Shown one piece after another: positions 35,227 to 46,934 of a DNA stretch of 64,000 nt. Location of the stretch: assembly GCA_023055355.1 (NCBI GenBank), contig JALJCS010000035.1, forward strand, positions 2,604,001-2,668,000. Direction: 5' to 3'. The position numbers were made by a program, and so were the translations under genes. Position 1 is the first letter of the stretch, and each line of letters begins with the position of its first letter. Under the pieces are notes generated by a model. That model was not told the DNA's origin. It did no database searches and was given only the letters and a program-made list of their open reading frames with translations. This DNA is from Agelaius tricolor. Taxonomy: Eukaryota; Chordata; Aves; Passeriformes; Icteridae.

Positions 35227-35899
35227 TGTGGCATTCCCATTCTCTGAAAAAATCCCTTTGCCCAGGATTTTGCTCCTGGGAAGCTGAGAAGCCTCAGAGA
35301 AAAGGGAAACAATAATTACCTCATTTGCTTCTCCTGTGTTTTGCTCCTTTGGAATCTGTTTGGAGATTGTTTACCCACAGGTGATTGTTCCATTGGATTC
35401 TGCTCTGAGTTGTTTTCACTCATTGGCCAATACATATATATACATATATATAAAATATAAATATATACACATACACATATACATATATAAAATAAATAAA
35501 TATATTATTAGAGCAGCTCTCCTTTATGATCCCTTTTGCTTCCATGGGACATAATTGTTATTAGCAGGCACTATGGTGTCCTACCTATTTTTGTCCCTCT
35601 CTAGACAACATATCTGCAGGTATTTATCCCTATTTCAAGAATTAAATACATATTTCAAAAGCAGTCATGGAAATAAAGTACTGAATTTATTCTTTTCAGT
35701 TTTCTTGTTTCTCGACTCTGGAAAGAGCCAAGAGTTTTCATGATTATCTTTTTAGCATTCTCTAAGTATCCTTTCTGTATTCTTTAGTATAGTTTAGTAT
35801 AGTATTCTTTAATATAATATAGCATCATGAAATAATAAATTAGCCTTCTGAGAACATGGAGGCAGATTCATCACTCCTTCCTTCATCAGGGCACCCCAC
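35227..35899 (+). mobile_element. Family B LTR carrying segment S, inverted partner
   Basis: Plus-strand LTR from TGTGGCATTCCCATTCTCTG to CACCCCACAAATACAACA. It is interrupted at about 35432-35713 by a (TATACA)n-type run, segment S in reverse, and CTTGTTTCTC. Both junctions (CATTGGCCAATACATATA and TTTTCTTGTTTCTCGACTC) match the copy at 28670-29351. The two copies lie 5.9 kb apart in opposite orientation, and their flanks beyond about 10 bp do not match. Confidence 0.88.
35492..35700 (-). repeat. Segment S, inverted copy inside LTR
   Basis: Reverse complement of segment S, starting after the TATATA run and ending ..TTATTCTTTTCAGT at 35700. Confidence 0.88.
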
Positions 35900-37089
35900 A
35901 AATACAACAGTAACTCTGGAGCAGCTGGGTGCCAGTCAGTGTGGGACACCCCAAGTGATACCTGTCCCACACAGCCAGAGGGTCACAGTGTCCCTGAACA
36001 CGAGATGGACAGAGCAGAGCAGCTGGCAAGGACACAAAGCAGCACCAAAGTGGTGCCTGGGACAGGCTGAGTCAGGATCCCCCAGCCCAGAGCAGCAGCA
36101 GGGCCCTCTGGAGAAGGGAAACCTGGGGGTGCCCCGTGGAGGGAAGGCAGCCAGGAAATCCACACATTTTGTGGTGGCAGGACAGGATTTAGCCCTGGGT
36201 GTCTGGCTCCTTCCAGCAGTTTGGAGGTGCCGGGGTAGGATGCTCGTGGGATGGGCTGTCTGAAGAAGGCTGCTGCTCCCTCCTGGATGAGCCCAGGTGG
36301 CACTGAGAGAAATTCCACCTGGAATTTTCCTGGGACACTGGCAGGAGCTAGAGGTGTGGGTGCAATCAGCTCATTCACCTAATCCACACTGCAGCCCAAC
36401 TCCTGACAGCCAGAACAGAAACCAGCAGATTAATTAGGACAAGATAAGAGGAATATGCTCCAACTGTCTGCTCCCCAAATCCAAAGAGCAAACACTGCTA
36501 AGATTTACTGGCTTTGCTTATCAGCAGAATGAGGGAAACCAAGGTAAATTTTATTCATGTGGGAATAAAACCCTCCTGGGGCAGCTTGTCCTGGGGATTT
36601 CATGGAGCACAGGAATGGAGTGCAAGCCTCAAAGGAGGTTCTGTCCCTGTTGTTCCAGAGGACTCTGGCTAGCACAGTTCCTGTTAGACTGTGGCTTTTC
36701 CTGCTAACTCAGTGAGTTAGGACTTCATTTCCAAGTTACTCCACACCCCAACAGGGATGATGATGTCTTTCTCAGCAAAGATTTGTGTACAGAATGTGTC
36801 TGTAGGCAGTGAGACAAGACAGCTGCTTTCCCATTAATTTTTTTTTTCAGCCTGGGCTGAGAAGCTGAACTCCAGACAGAAAGCTTAGAGCAAAGCAGGA
36901 GTGGATGAAGGAACAGAAGAAAAATATTGATGCCTGTGCAGCAAAAAGGTTAAAGCATCTTTCTGATGCCTGTGCAGCATTAAAGCATCTTTCTCTGTTG
37001 CAGTAAGGTAGAAAAATTATAAAGAAAAGCCTTATAAAATCAGGCCTGCTCTGATTTAATCTGCCTGTCATTTCTTCTGAGTCAAGCTA
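35900..37089. other. Unique sequence with short duplication
   Basis: No gene recognised. A 30 to 36-bp tandem duplication (GATGCCTGTGCAGCA, then TTAAAGCATCTTTCT) lies at 36929-36998. Confidence 0.5.
36929..36998. repeat. Two-copy tandem repeat
   Basis: GATGCCTGTGCAGCA and TTAAAGCATCTTTCT occur twice; the first copy has an extra AAAGG. Confidence 0.9.
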
Positions 37090-37460
37090 GGCCCTGCAAG
37101 TTCCCATGTGAAAGCAACCCTGGTGTGAGCAGTTTATTAGGATAACAATCTATTTCTGGGTAAAAAACAACCAGCACTGTATAAATTGTTTTTATTCTGT
37201 TAGATAAAAAATGGAAACTGTCTCTCACAAACAACTTTCCCTGCAGGTAAACACCAAGAGTTTGAGTGACCAACCAATACAAGAAAATAACTTTTTACTG
37301 ACCAATAAAGTGATTGGCAAGAAAGCTCCTGACCAAATGGAGTCACTCACAAGATCTGTAAAGCTGTACAAAAAGGAGTTATGTGAATAAAGAATGGGCT
37401 TTTTCCATCATGGAGAAAATAGAGTCCCATGTGATTTATTCTGATATTTCTGCAGGATTC
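37090..37460 (+). mobile_element. Possible LTR-like block
   Basis: Contains repeated CCAAT boxes (GACCAACCAATAC, CTGACCAATAAAG), a weak TATA-like GTACAAAAAGG and a poly(A) signal TGTGAATAAAGAATGGG, in LTR order on the plus strand. There is no second copy in the window and no target duplication, so this rests on layout only. Confidence 0.35.
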
Positions 37461-39736
37461 TGGACCTCAGCACAAAACCTTCAGCCCATGGACATGGAGA
37501 AGATGCAGAGCAGAGCCCTCTCAGTGGCCAGAGGGGAGATGGAGCCTGGCTGCAGGCACTGCTGTGCTGCCCACGTGTCCCCTGTCAGCCTGTGTGACAC
37601 TGAGCCAGCTCCCTGTGCTCTGCCACCACCAGGCTCTTCAGGCAGTTTGAAAGCACATTTATTTCTTGGAAGCCTCTGAACATCAGATGGAACTAATTAA
37701 AACCAGGAGGGCTCAGGGGAGCTGGGAGGGAGACGATGCAATTTGGTTTCCACTTCAAAGTGGTTTAGCAAAATAAAAGCACTCAGCCCTCTAATGCAAG
37801 TGCATGTCCATGGGGAGGGGGCAGAAGAGGCCACTCAGTGCTCTCCCCCCACTTTTGCTCCCCAGGCTGCTTGGAGCTGTGTTTGGATGCTGTGCCAGTG
37901 AATTATTCAGGGCACCAGAGGTTAATTGCAGTGATTGCTGCAGTGCCCTCCCATCAGTTTTGCAGAGCTGCACAGGGAGGAGGTGGCACCGTGGTCAGGA
38001 GCACCCACCCACAGCATCCAGAGGGGTGGGGATCACCCTCAGACAAGCAGCAGCTGCCACTGGGGGCTCTGGGCCATTGTGGGGTTTCTGGGCAAGTGTG
38101 AGGCACCAGAGGCAGTGACAGGCATGGGCACTGCCCAGCCTGGCTGCTCAGGGCCCACCATGGAGGGGCTCCTTGCAGGAACCCACAGCTCCTGCCTTCC
38201 ACCCCCCTGTGCCACGGGGGTCCCCAGGGTGGGATCCCCACATGTTTCCCATGGGAGAACCAAGGCTCCCTCACCTTTCCCCCCTGCACTGACCCTTCAG
38301 GGGGTCACCCCTTGTTGTGGCTCTGACCTCCTGGTGCCCAGCCCTGTCCCCCAGCCCATGCCATGCTCAGGGTCCCTGCACCCACACAGGGCTGGGGGTG
38401 TCAGCATGGAAATCTGCTCGCCAGCATTGCCCCCATGCCTGCTCCAGCCAGGGCTTTTTTATTTCTTTCTTTAAAAACCTCTAATCTGGCATTTAACACC
38501 CCACTCTAAAGTCTGTGTTAAAAGAGGGGCTGGACTGCAGGATCACCCACATCCAAACTCCTTCCTATTTATCCCATCCCTCTCCCTTATTTACCCAACC
38601 CTGATCCTCCCTGATGCCACCCCAGCCTGGGGAATGGGTTCTAGAGCAGAAGCTGCACTTGGAGCCCCAGCCAGGGCCAGCAGCTGATGTCACCCAGGTC
38701 CCAATGCCCAGCAGCCCTCCAGGCCAGCTCACCCAGTGACCCAAGCTGGCAAGAGGATTCTGATTGGTGTCCCATCCTCCTGCACCCACTTTTGTTTGTT
38801 CTTCCCTCGTTCTCTGTGGCTGGGGGAAAGCAAGGGGAAGAAACCAATAAAAATTGACTCTGAAAATGAAAAAGGAATGAATCAGTAACTTGCAAGAGGC
38901 AGCAGATAAAGTGGCCCATGGTGGCCCCATAAAGCATCTCTCAACACACCATTTATCAGCAGGCCAGCATCTCTCAACATCATTTACTCAATACTGAAAG
39001 ACATAAACCTGGCCCTGCAAATTTAGGAAAAGGAATTGCAATGAAAATTCAGATTTTAGCGTGTCTGATGGCTGTGCTGGGAGTTCTCTGTTGTTGGGGG
39101 TGTGCAGGGGGCCTTTGGCTGGGCCAGTTGGGATGGGTCACCCCAGGATTTCAGCTCCTTAGCACTAAATATCTGGTTGGAAAAGGGGAGGAGCTGTGCA
39201 GACCTAAGCATGTCCCCCTGGGAGCTGGGATGGAGTGACCAGACTGCATCCAACACCCTGGGCAGCCCCAGTTGCTGCAGCCCCCAGGGTGCTCCTGCCC
39301 AGGCTCAGGCTCACTGTGGCTGTACCCCTGCTGAAGGGAAGCTCTCTCCATCCTCTGTCTGACACAGAGAGCTCTTGTGAGCAACAAACCACAGCCCCAG
39401 CAGAGCCTCCTTGGCTGCAGCACAAGAGGAGGGGATGCTGGCTGGCCCTTGGGTAAAGCTGACTGGATTTTGTTCAGTGGCTTTTTGTTTCGAGAAGTTT
39501 GTAATACAGTGCCCAGGACATAGTGCAAGCTCTGTGTGAGACATGAATAACATTCCCTCATGTGACTGTTTGTACAGCTCAGGGCACTGCAGGTCAGGCT
39601 GAGGAGTGTTGTAAGAATGATGCAAGGCCCCCAGCCTTGAGAGCATGGAGCAAAGGGAGATAAAGAGGCATTCACAGGCCTGTGTGGGGTCCTGCACACA
39701 GTAGCTGAAGGCCCAGTGGGTCACAATTTCAATGTA
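37461..39736. other. GC-richer unique sequence, no gene recognised
   Basis: Several frames of 100 to 180 codons overlap on both strands in 37800-39720. That is expected in GC-rich DNA with few stop codons. None has a recognisable domain and I see no exon chain. Confidence 0.5.
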
Positions 39737-40176
39737 TGTCCTTGGGCTACCCCTGGGGAAATGGGGCTAAAGAATAAAGCAGGGATTTATTCAAAGGATC
39801 TCCTCCATGGATCCACCTTGGGCAGCACAAGAGCCCAGACAGGGCTGCACCCAAGATGAACCAAAATGGTCCCAAAATGCACGGCCGGGCACGGGGTCTC
39901 TCCCTTGGATCAGTTCTGCTCCATTTGCACATTGCAGTCATTGTCCCATTCCAGCTTTAGCCCAGGCAGTCCCATCCTTGTTTTTCTCTCTTCAGCCCAT
40001 GGTGTTTGTGCTCCTGGGCTGAGATTTGGATCATTTGTCCTTGGTGCCCAGCTGGAGCAGGAATTGTTTTGTCTCCCTGCTCTGTGCACAGAGCTCACCA
40101 TGCCTTGATACGAACCCGGACCCACACACTAAAGCAGCACAGAATCTGAAAAATAGAAAAGCCAAAACCTGAGGCA
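39737..40176 (-). mobile_element. Family E LTR
   Basis: Matches 50784-51235 in inverted orientation. Shared landmarks on the minus strand are TGCCTCAGGTTTT, TGTGCTGCTTTAGTGTGTGG, GAGCTCTGTGCACAGAGCAG, CATTTTGGGACCATTTTGG and TGAATAAATCCCTGCTTTAT (poly(A) signal). It ends CCCAAGGACA. No target duplication is clear. A 229-codon frame crosses it but is not viral. Confidence 0.85.
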
Positions 40177-42019
40177 GCAGCTCTTTTCTGACTGCACAAA
40201 ATATCCTTATCAAACTCACCTTTGAAAGCCAGAGGAAGACCCCCCCCATCAGCCCTGGAGAGACAAGTGTGACTTTGGGAGAAGAAAACCAAATGGAAGT
40301 TATGTGATCCCCATGGAAAACAGGTGAACATTCTTGGAAATCCCAGCTAGCCACCAACACATCCTGTGCTTTGATGTCCTTGCCGTGTCCCCTCGTGTCC
40401 CCCTCCTCACTGTGCCCCTCCACAGCCCCGCTCAGAGCCCGGGCCCTGCTGCACCACTGGCTCCATCTCCACATCTTCTGGTCAGAGCTGCTCCAGGTCC
40501 CTCCTAACGACCTCTGTCCTTGGCACAAAGCTCCCAGTGAGGAAAGGCCACTGAAGGTAGATGGCAGGATGACTTTATTCCAGATTTTGTCCAAGAACCA
40601 GTTGTTTTGCTTGTAATTCACTGTAAAGAGTAAAGAGAAGCAGCTTTTCCCTCTCTTCTGCAGCATTTCAGGATGCATTTTGGATTTAGCCCTTTTGTCA
40701 AATAAAAAGACCAACAGCAATTCACACAGTGCTGTCTTCCCTTAGTGCCCATTTAGGGAGCCTTAGCAATTGTGCAGACTCACATTTTGGGGTTTAGCTC
40801 CCCAGCCCACTCTGTTGGAAATGATACAAGTTTAAACATTTTTTACTAACTTTGGGATTTTTTTTTTTGTCTTTGCCTGAACATGAACTTGCAATCTGCA
40901 GAGTTTGATTGTTTCTGACATTCTCGACCACAAATTTTGGCACGTGCCAACCAGTACCCTCCCAAACCACGCCTGCCTCAAAGCAGTGGCACAGCCAAGA
41001 TTTTACTGGGAGAACAGACTGAGCCTCTGGGGTGAGAGAGCCCTAAAATCAAGGAGCTCACAGCCCTTTGTATGTGGGGCAGCCCTCAGACAGGTTTTAC
41101 CATCAGGACAGAAGAGGATCAAGGCCTGGACACCTTGGTGGCTGTGGAAGCTTGTCCTTGGCTCCCAGGTCCTGCCAGTCTCTGGTGTAACCACACACAC
41201 CTTCCTCATGTTATTCCTGACATGCAAACTACATGGCCCAGCAGAGAGAGGCACAAAGGAGGCGAAAAAGAAACCAGAACCCACCCCTGGATTCTTGCAG
41301 CCTGCTGCTAATTAGGTGAGACATGGTAAGAGGAACCCCTGCTATCAGCCAAGCCAAGGGAATGTAAATATTTGCAAGTCTAGGTCACCAGGTCCATTAT
41401 TTACTGTTCTGTCCTGTGACTTAAGGTTTGACATGAGACGTGAGGTTTTTAGAGGTTTGTTGTGTTTTGGTTCTTTTTTTTTTTCCTTTTTGCTCTGAGC
41501 GTCCCTTGATTTCTTGCCAGTAATTGAGCTGTGAAAGGGAGGGCTGCCCTCGGCATCCCACAGCCACAAAACAATGATGCTACTGTGAACTTTTTCCATT
41601 AATCCCAGTCTGCTGGGTGGCACGAGGTGTTGGGTGCTATGAGGAGCCAGAAGGGAACGTGGGGCAGAGCTCTCAGCCTCCTGTCCTGCAGACAGACACC
41701 ACTGCTGCCAGTGGGGACAAACAGCCCCAGCAAGAGACAGGGATGTGAGCTACAAAACCAGAGCCACAGGCTCTCTCTTTGTGTCAGCAAGAACCTTCAG
41801 TTTGCACATTGACACTGGACCTGGTCCACAGGCTCCCATTTCCAATTTCTTTGCCAGAAGGTAGGGAAGGAAAATGATTTTTTTTTTTTAAATTTGACAG
41901 CAATGTTTCACATTCAATGCAAAATCTGTATTCATCTACCCATATTACCCAAAACCTCCTGTCTGTCAGCATCAGGCTGCTACTATCTCTTCTTTCCAAA
42001 GTTATTGATTAGATACAAT
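40177..42019. other. Unique sequence, no gene recognised
   Basis: No known repeat. CTTTTGTCAAATAAAAAGACC near 40697 is a poly(A)-like motif without other LTR evidence. No recognisable coding frame. Confidence 0.5.
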
Positions 42020-42469
42020 GATTTCTGCTGAGTTTGTGAGGGGTCCCCAGGATGAGGTGAGAGATGAGAATCTGACTCCATATTCTCAGAAGGCTGATTG
42101 TTATGTTATGTTATGTTATGTTATATGTTATGTTATGTTATGTAATGCTGTACTAAAAGTACACTTAAGAATACAGAAAGGATACAGACAGAAGGTTTAA
42201 CAAGAATAATAATTCAAAACTCATGACTGACTCCTCAGAGTCTGACACAGCTGATGGGGATTGGTCATTAAGTAAAAACAATTCACATTAAACCAATCAA
42301 ACATTCACCTGTTGGTAAACTATCTCCAAAAAACATTCCAAAGCAGCAAAACACAGAAGAAGCAATCAGATAATTATTGTTTTCATTTTTCTCTGAGGCT
42401 TCTCAGCTTCCCAGGAGAAGAAATCCTGGCAAAGGGATTTTTCCAGAAAATATGACAGTGACAGATTTC
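42020..42469 (-). mobile_element. Solo LTR, family B, with 6-bp target duplication
   Basis: The LTR is 42026-42463 (438 bp) on the minus strand, TGTCACTGTCATATTTTCTG to CACAAACTCAGCA. GATTTC at 42020-42025 and 42464-42469 is a perfect target duplication. A (TTATG)n microsatellite has expanded inside it at 42103-42142 next to the poly(A) region. Confidence 0.94.
42103..42142. repeat. (TTATG)n microsatellite in LTR
   Basis: About eight TTATG units with one interruption. Confidence 0.93.
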
Positions 42470-43344
42470 AAATATAATATACATAATAACATATATAATA
42501 TAATAATTTTCTTGTTCCCTCTCCCCAGTAAGTTGGTTTTGCCCTTTGAGCGGGATCACATCCATCTCAATGCAGGCATTTTCCTCTGAGCAGCCCCCAT
42601 TATTTCCCACTGCTGCCCACAGCTTCAGGCTTCCTCATGCTGCAAAGGAACTAGGATTAGTAAAGTTACTATGAAATATGTAATATTATGTCAGTCATGG
42701 CAGGGCCTGGAAGGAACAAGACCTCTGGAGCTGGGATATTGCAGAGGTAAAGCCACATCCCTCTAAACCAGGTTCTGCAGACTTCCAGGAGCTTTGTGCA
42801 CTTGGCCTGGGAGACCAGGTAAAGAAAAACAGAGCAGATCTCCCTTCTTTAGGACAAGCTCTAAAATCATCAACTATTTTCCATTTTCACTGGATTTTTA
42901 TTTTTTTACCTTACTTCCAGAATGCAAAATATAGCGCAGATATTTCCTATGGGACATTTGTTTCCAGAGATGTGGTTTGCCCCTAAAAAAGCCACTTCAA
43001 TTTAAAATTTCTCAGTGGAAATTCCTCCCAGGAGCTGGGGGCTGCAGCTGACTCGGTGTGAATGGATTAAATCTCCAGGAACAGGAGCAGCAGCCACGTG
43101 GAAGGGACGGAGCAGGAAACCAAAATAATTTTTTTAATTCTCTGTGCTCTCTGCTTGATCCTTCCCATGGGTAAGGAGGGCCTGGGTTGGGTTTGTGTGG
43201 TTCCACAGCAATGTGGAGGTGCCCTGGTGCCCTGCCAGTGTCCCTCATGCTCAGAGCAGCTCACATGGATGGGGTTTCTGAGCTCAGAAAATGCCTCAAA
43301 TCTCAAAGGAAAACCCTCTCCACGTGCCCCCACTGCTGGCACCT
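42470..43344. other. Unique sequence, no gene recognised
   Basis: Short AT run at 42473-42505, otherwise ordinary sequence. Confidence 0.5.
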
Positions 43345-44115
43345 CTCTGCAGGTCCCAAACACCCCAAAGTCTCTGCAAGTCCCAAAGACCCCCAAAGTC
43401 TCTGCAGGAACCAAAGACCCCCAAAGTCTCTGCAGGACCCTCACATCCTAATGTCTCTTCAGGTCCCAAACATCCCCAAAGTCTCTGCAGGTCCCAAAAA
43501 CTACCAATGTCTCTGCAGGTCCCAAACATCCCCAAAGTCTCTGCAGGTCCCCAACACCCCCAAAGTCTCTGCAGGTCCCAAAGACCCCCAAAGTCTCTGC
43601 AGGACCCTCACATCCTAATGTCTCTTCAGGTCCCAAACATCCCCAAAGTCTCTGCTGGTCTCCAAATCCCCAAAGACTCTGCAGGTCCCCAACACCCCCA
43701 AAGTCTCTGCAGGACCCCAACACCCCAATCTCTCTGCAGGTCCCAAACACCCCCAAAGTCTCTGCAGGTCCATAACACCCCCAAAGTCTCTGCAGGACCC
43801 CAACACCCCAATCTCTCTGCAGGTCCCAAAGACCCCAAAGTCTCTGCAGGACCCCAACACCCCCAAAGTCTCTGCAGGAACCAAACTCCCCCAAAGTCTC
43901 TGCAGGTCTCAAACACCCCCAAAGTCTCTACAGGTCTCAAACACCCCCAATGGCTCTGCAGGTCCCAAACACCCCAAAGTCTCTGTAGGTCTCAAACACC
44001 CCAATGGCTCTGCAGGTCCCCAACACCCCAAAGTCTCTGTAGGTCCCCAAATCCCCAAAGTTTCTGCAGGACCCAAACACCTCAATCTCTCTGCAGGACC
44101 CTCACACCCCTCAAT
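43345..44115. repeat. 28 to 30-bp minisatellite
   Basis: About 26 copies of a unit CAAAGTCTCTGCAGGTCCC followed by AAACACCCC. Unit length varies 28-30 bp. Higher-order variants recur, for example CACATCCTAATGTCTCTTCA at 43441 and 43609, which suggests array growth by larger blocks. Long open frames on both strands (up to 311 codons) arise because the unit lacks stops; the changing unit length shifts the reading frame repeatedly, which argues against coding. Confidence 0.97.
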
Positions 44116-46238
44116 CTCCTGCCACCTGCTGCTACAAAGCTGAAGGAGCAAAGCAGGCAAAGGAGAGGAGATGGGAATTTTAATTTTATAAGGTTTGTAA
44201 GAAAGGAGATTAAATGGGGAGTGTGATGATGCTATAAATACCTCCAGGGAAATACCATCAAAGGAGAAAGGGGGATTATTCAAATGATCTGGAAACAGTA
44301 AAAACAAGGAGAGCTGGGGCCAGGAGCTACAAATGGAAATATTTCAGACAAGGCATTAAGAAAAACTGTCAGAGAAGTGAGAGTGATTGGGTGCAGAAAT
44401 TGGCCATCCCTGCAGAGTCAGGCCCTTATCAGAGGTATTTAAGGTGGTGTAAACACACCTTGGGAGGGCATGCAGGTGTGACCTGGGGAGGGAGAGGGGT
44501 CAGACATCCTAAAGGTTGTTAAAACCCCCTCACCAAGCTGCTCTTGTGTCTGACCCCTCACCATCAGCCCTGGTACATGGCCTTGGAGCAGCCACAGAGC
44601 CCTGCAGCCCCAAGGACACCTGAGGGTGCCAGAGCTGCTCATCCCTGCCTGAGGAATTGGAGCATTCCCAGGCACTCACCTTCCTCTTCCTCTCCTGCTT
44701 CTCAGCCTTTCTCCCTTTTTCTGCTTTTATTTCCCTGTCCTGTGACTGAAGAAAACAAAGGCTGGTGGAGCCATATGCTGACTTTTCTGGTCCAGGATGA
44801 AATATGAAATAAAATATTCCAGCCAGCTCACCACTGTGTAACTTGGCAGAGTAGTGTGAGTAGCTAATGAGTAAAGCTGAAGTTGGCTGTGCAATTAAAA
44901 GTGATATATTTTTATATATAAATGATGAGTTTTCCATCCTCAAAGCTGATAAATTTCTCAGGCTAAATTTCTCGAGCTAAGAGCCTTTTGTGGCCACATT
45001 TTTACACAGCAGTATTTTTTTTTCCTCTGCTCCCCTCCAAAAAAAAAAAAGAAAGACCAGTTTTCCCATCTACTTAATGGGCTGTAAATACTTTTCTGCT
45101 AAGATGAAAAGTCCATTCGATTTGCATTAAATCTTCATCATTACCAGCTCTTGAGAGACTGCAGCAAGGCTGGGTACTGACACAGAATATTGCATCTTTT
45201 TCTGGAAACCTTCCCTTAGAGATCCCAAGGGGGAAGAAGAAACAAAAAAGGGGTGAATAAAACTCTGTGCTTTGATATTGGGACACATCTACTTGCTGGA
45301 AAGGGAATTGTAAGTCCTGGGGTCTCCTTCTCAGCCTTGGTGCTGTTAGGGCAGGATCTGCCCTGTCTCAGAGCATCTCTGATGTAGGAATTTCCCTGCC
45401 TACAGCCCTGGGAGGAAGGAGGATGAAGCCACCATCGCTGGCACTGCAGGACAGCCTGGCCACGTGCAAGGTTTGAACCTTTAGGAGCAGAGGGAACCAA
45501 GAGAAAAGGATCTATCCCCCAAAATATCCCACAGGGGGTGAGCACAGCTGTGCTCCTCAGCCTGGCATGCTGTGCTTTGTACCAAACACCCAACACACCA
45601 TTTCTGAGTCCTCATTTCTTCCTCCTGACTGAGACTTCTGCACAGAAACAGGCTCATTGCTGAGTGCTCAGAATTCAGTCTTTCCTGAATCCAGGCTTTT
45701 TCTGACTCAGTTGTAACACCTCAAGTGGAACTGGACACATTTGTTCATCACTTCCAACTCTTCTGAGCCATTACAATACTTTTTTTTAATGCAAGATTGG
45801 GGTTTTTTCAAAAGACAGAGGCTCTTGAGCTGCCCTTTCAGCTTCAGGCACAGCCATCCTCTCTTCAGCCCCTGACCCTGCCAGCTCACTGCTCAAAAGC
45901 TGCCTGCTTTGTCTTTCTTCTTGGCAAAACACAGATGATTTAGAACATTTAGATGATTTTTGACAATAATGAAGAGGAAGGTCTCAAACTCAGCACAGGG
46001 CTGTGCTCCAGCCAGAAACCTGCTCTGATTGTCAGCTCTTCCCTTGCAATGGATTCAGGAGCTCTGTTCTTTGCCTGCTCTCCTGCACGGGAGGAGGCTC
46101 CCACAACTGGTTCAGCTGTGAACCAAGGGAGGCCACACTGCAGCTGTAAACAACAAGGTCCCAATGAATAAATAACTCAGGGCCACAAGTGCCACCTGTT
46201 TCTGGGTGAGCACTGTGATCACAGTGCTGCACAACTCT
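44116..46238. other. Unique sequence, no gene recognised
   Basis: Frames under 140 codons, no domain recognised, no known repeat. Confidence 0.5.
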
Positions 46239-46934
46239 CAGAATCTCTGCTGCTCACAGTGACTCTGAGATGGGTTAGAAAGTTTATTTTCCCAGCCCAG
46301 TGGTTGAATAAGGAGTCATATTGTGGTTATATACAATATTGTGGTTATATACAATATAAACCAAAATATTGTGGATATATATAATAAGTGGTTGAATAAG
46401 GACTCTTCTAATCTCATTCTCAAGGTTGTTTATTGTTTCTTATCTAGAAAATTCTTTCTCCTGGCCTGCTGAGGTCTGCTCAGAGGACAGACAGAGGCAC
46501 TGTGCCCACCCCAGGGCAGTGTTATCTTTTTATACTAAAAACTACGTGTACAATATTGACCATAACTTCCCAATACCTATCACCTGTGTTAGACAGTGAG
46601 CTTCTACTCTAAACCAATCTAAAATTGCCAACATCACCCAGAAGATGGAGGCCAAGAAGGAGAAAGGCTGGATACACCCAGATTCCTCCATCTTGTCCCC
46701 TGAAACCCATTGTAAAAACCCCAAAAAATCTATTTTTCACTTTGTGATAAATTCACTATCATTCTACTTAAACTTTCATGGCTCATAATTCTTCATATAA
46801 TGTTGATAATTGTTTTTTTCCAAGGGCTAAATCAAAGGGGTCTTAGGGTCTGTGCCAGGGTCTCTGAGCCCCCTGGGCAGGGGCTCAAGCCCTCCAGGGC
46901 AGCCAGAGGGATTTCCTGGGTTCTGACACAGAAC
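46239..46934 (-). mobile_element. Solo LTR, family D
   Basis: Matches 54443-55064 across the TTGTTTATTGTTTCTTATCT, TTTTTATACTAAAAACTACG, AAGATGGAGGCCAAGAAGG and CCAGGGTCTCTGAGCCCCCT blocks. CAGAAT (46239-46244) and CAGAAC (46929-46934) are a candidate 6-bp target duplication with one mismatch. A short local duplication of GTGGTTGAATAAGGA with ATTGTGGTTATATACAATA repeats fills 46300-46410. Confidence 0.85.

Noticed and set aside
40031..40720. 229-codon minus-strand frame as a gene
   Set aside because: Overlaps the family E LTR and has no recognisable domain.
43291..44226. 311-codon plus-strand frame
   Set aside because: Made of the 28 to 30-bp minisatellite. Unit length variation shifts the peptide register; no non-repeat domain.
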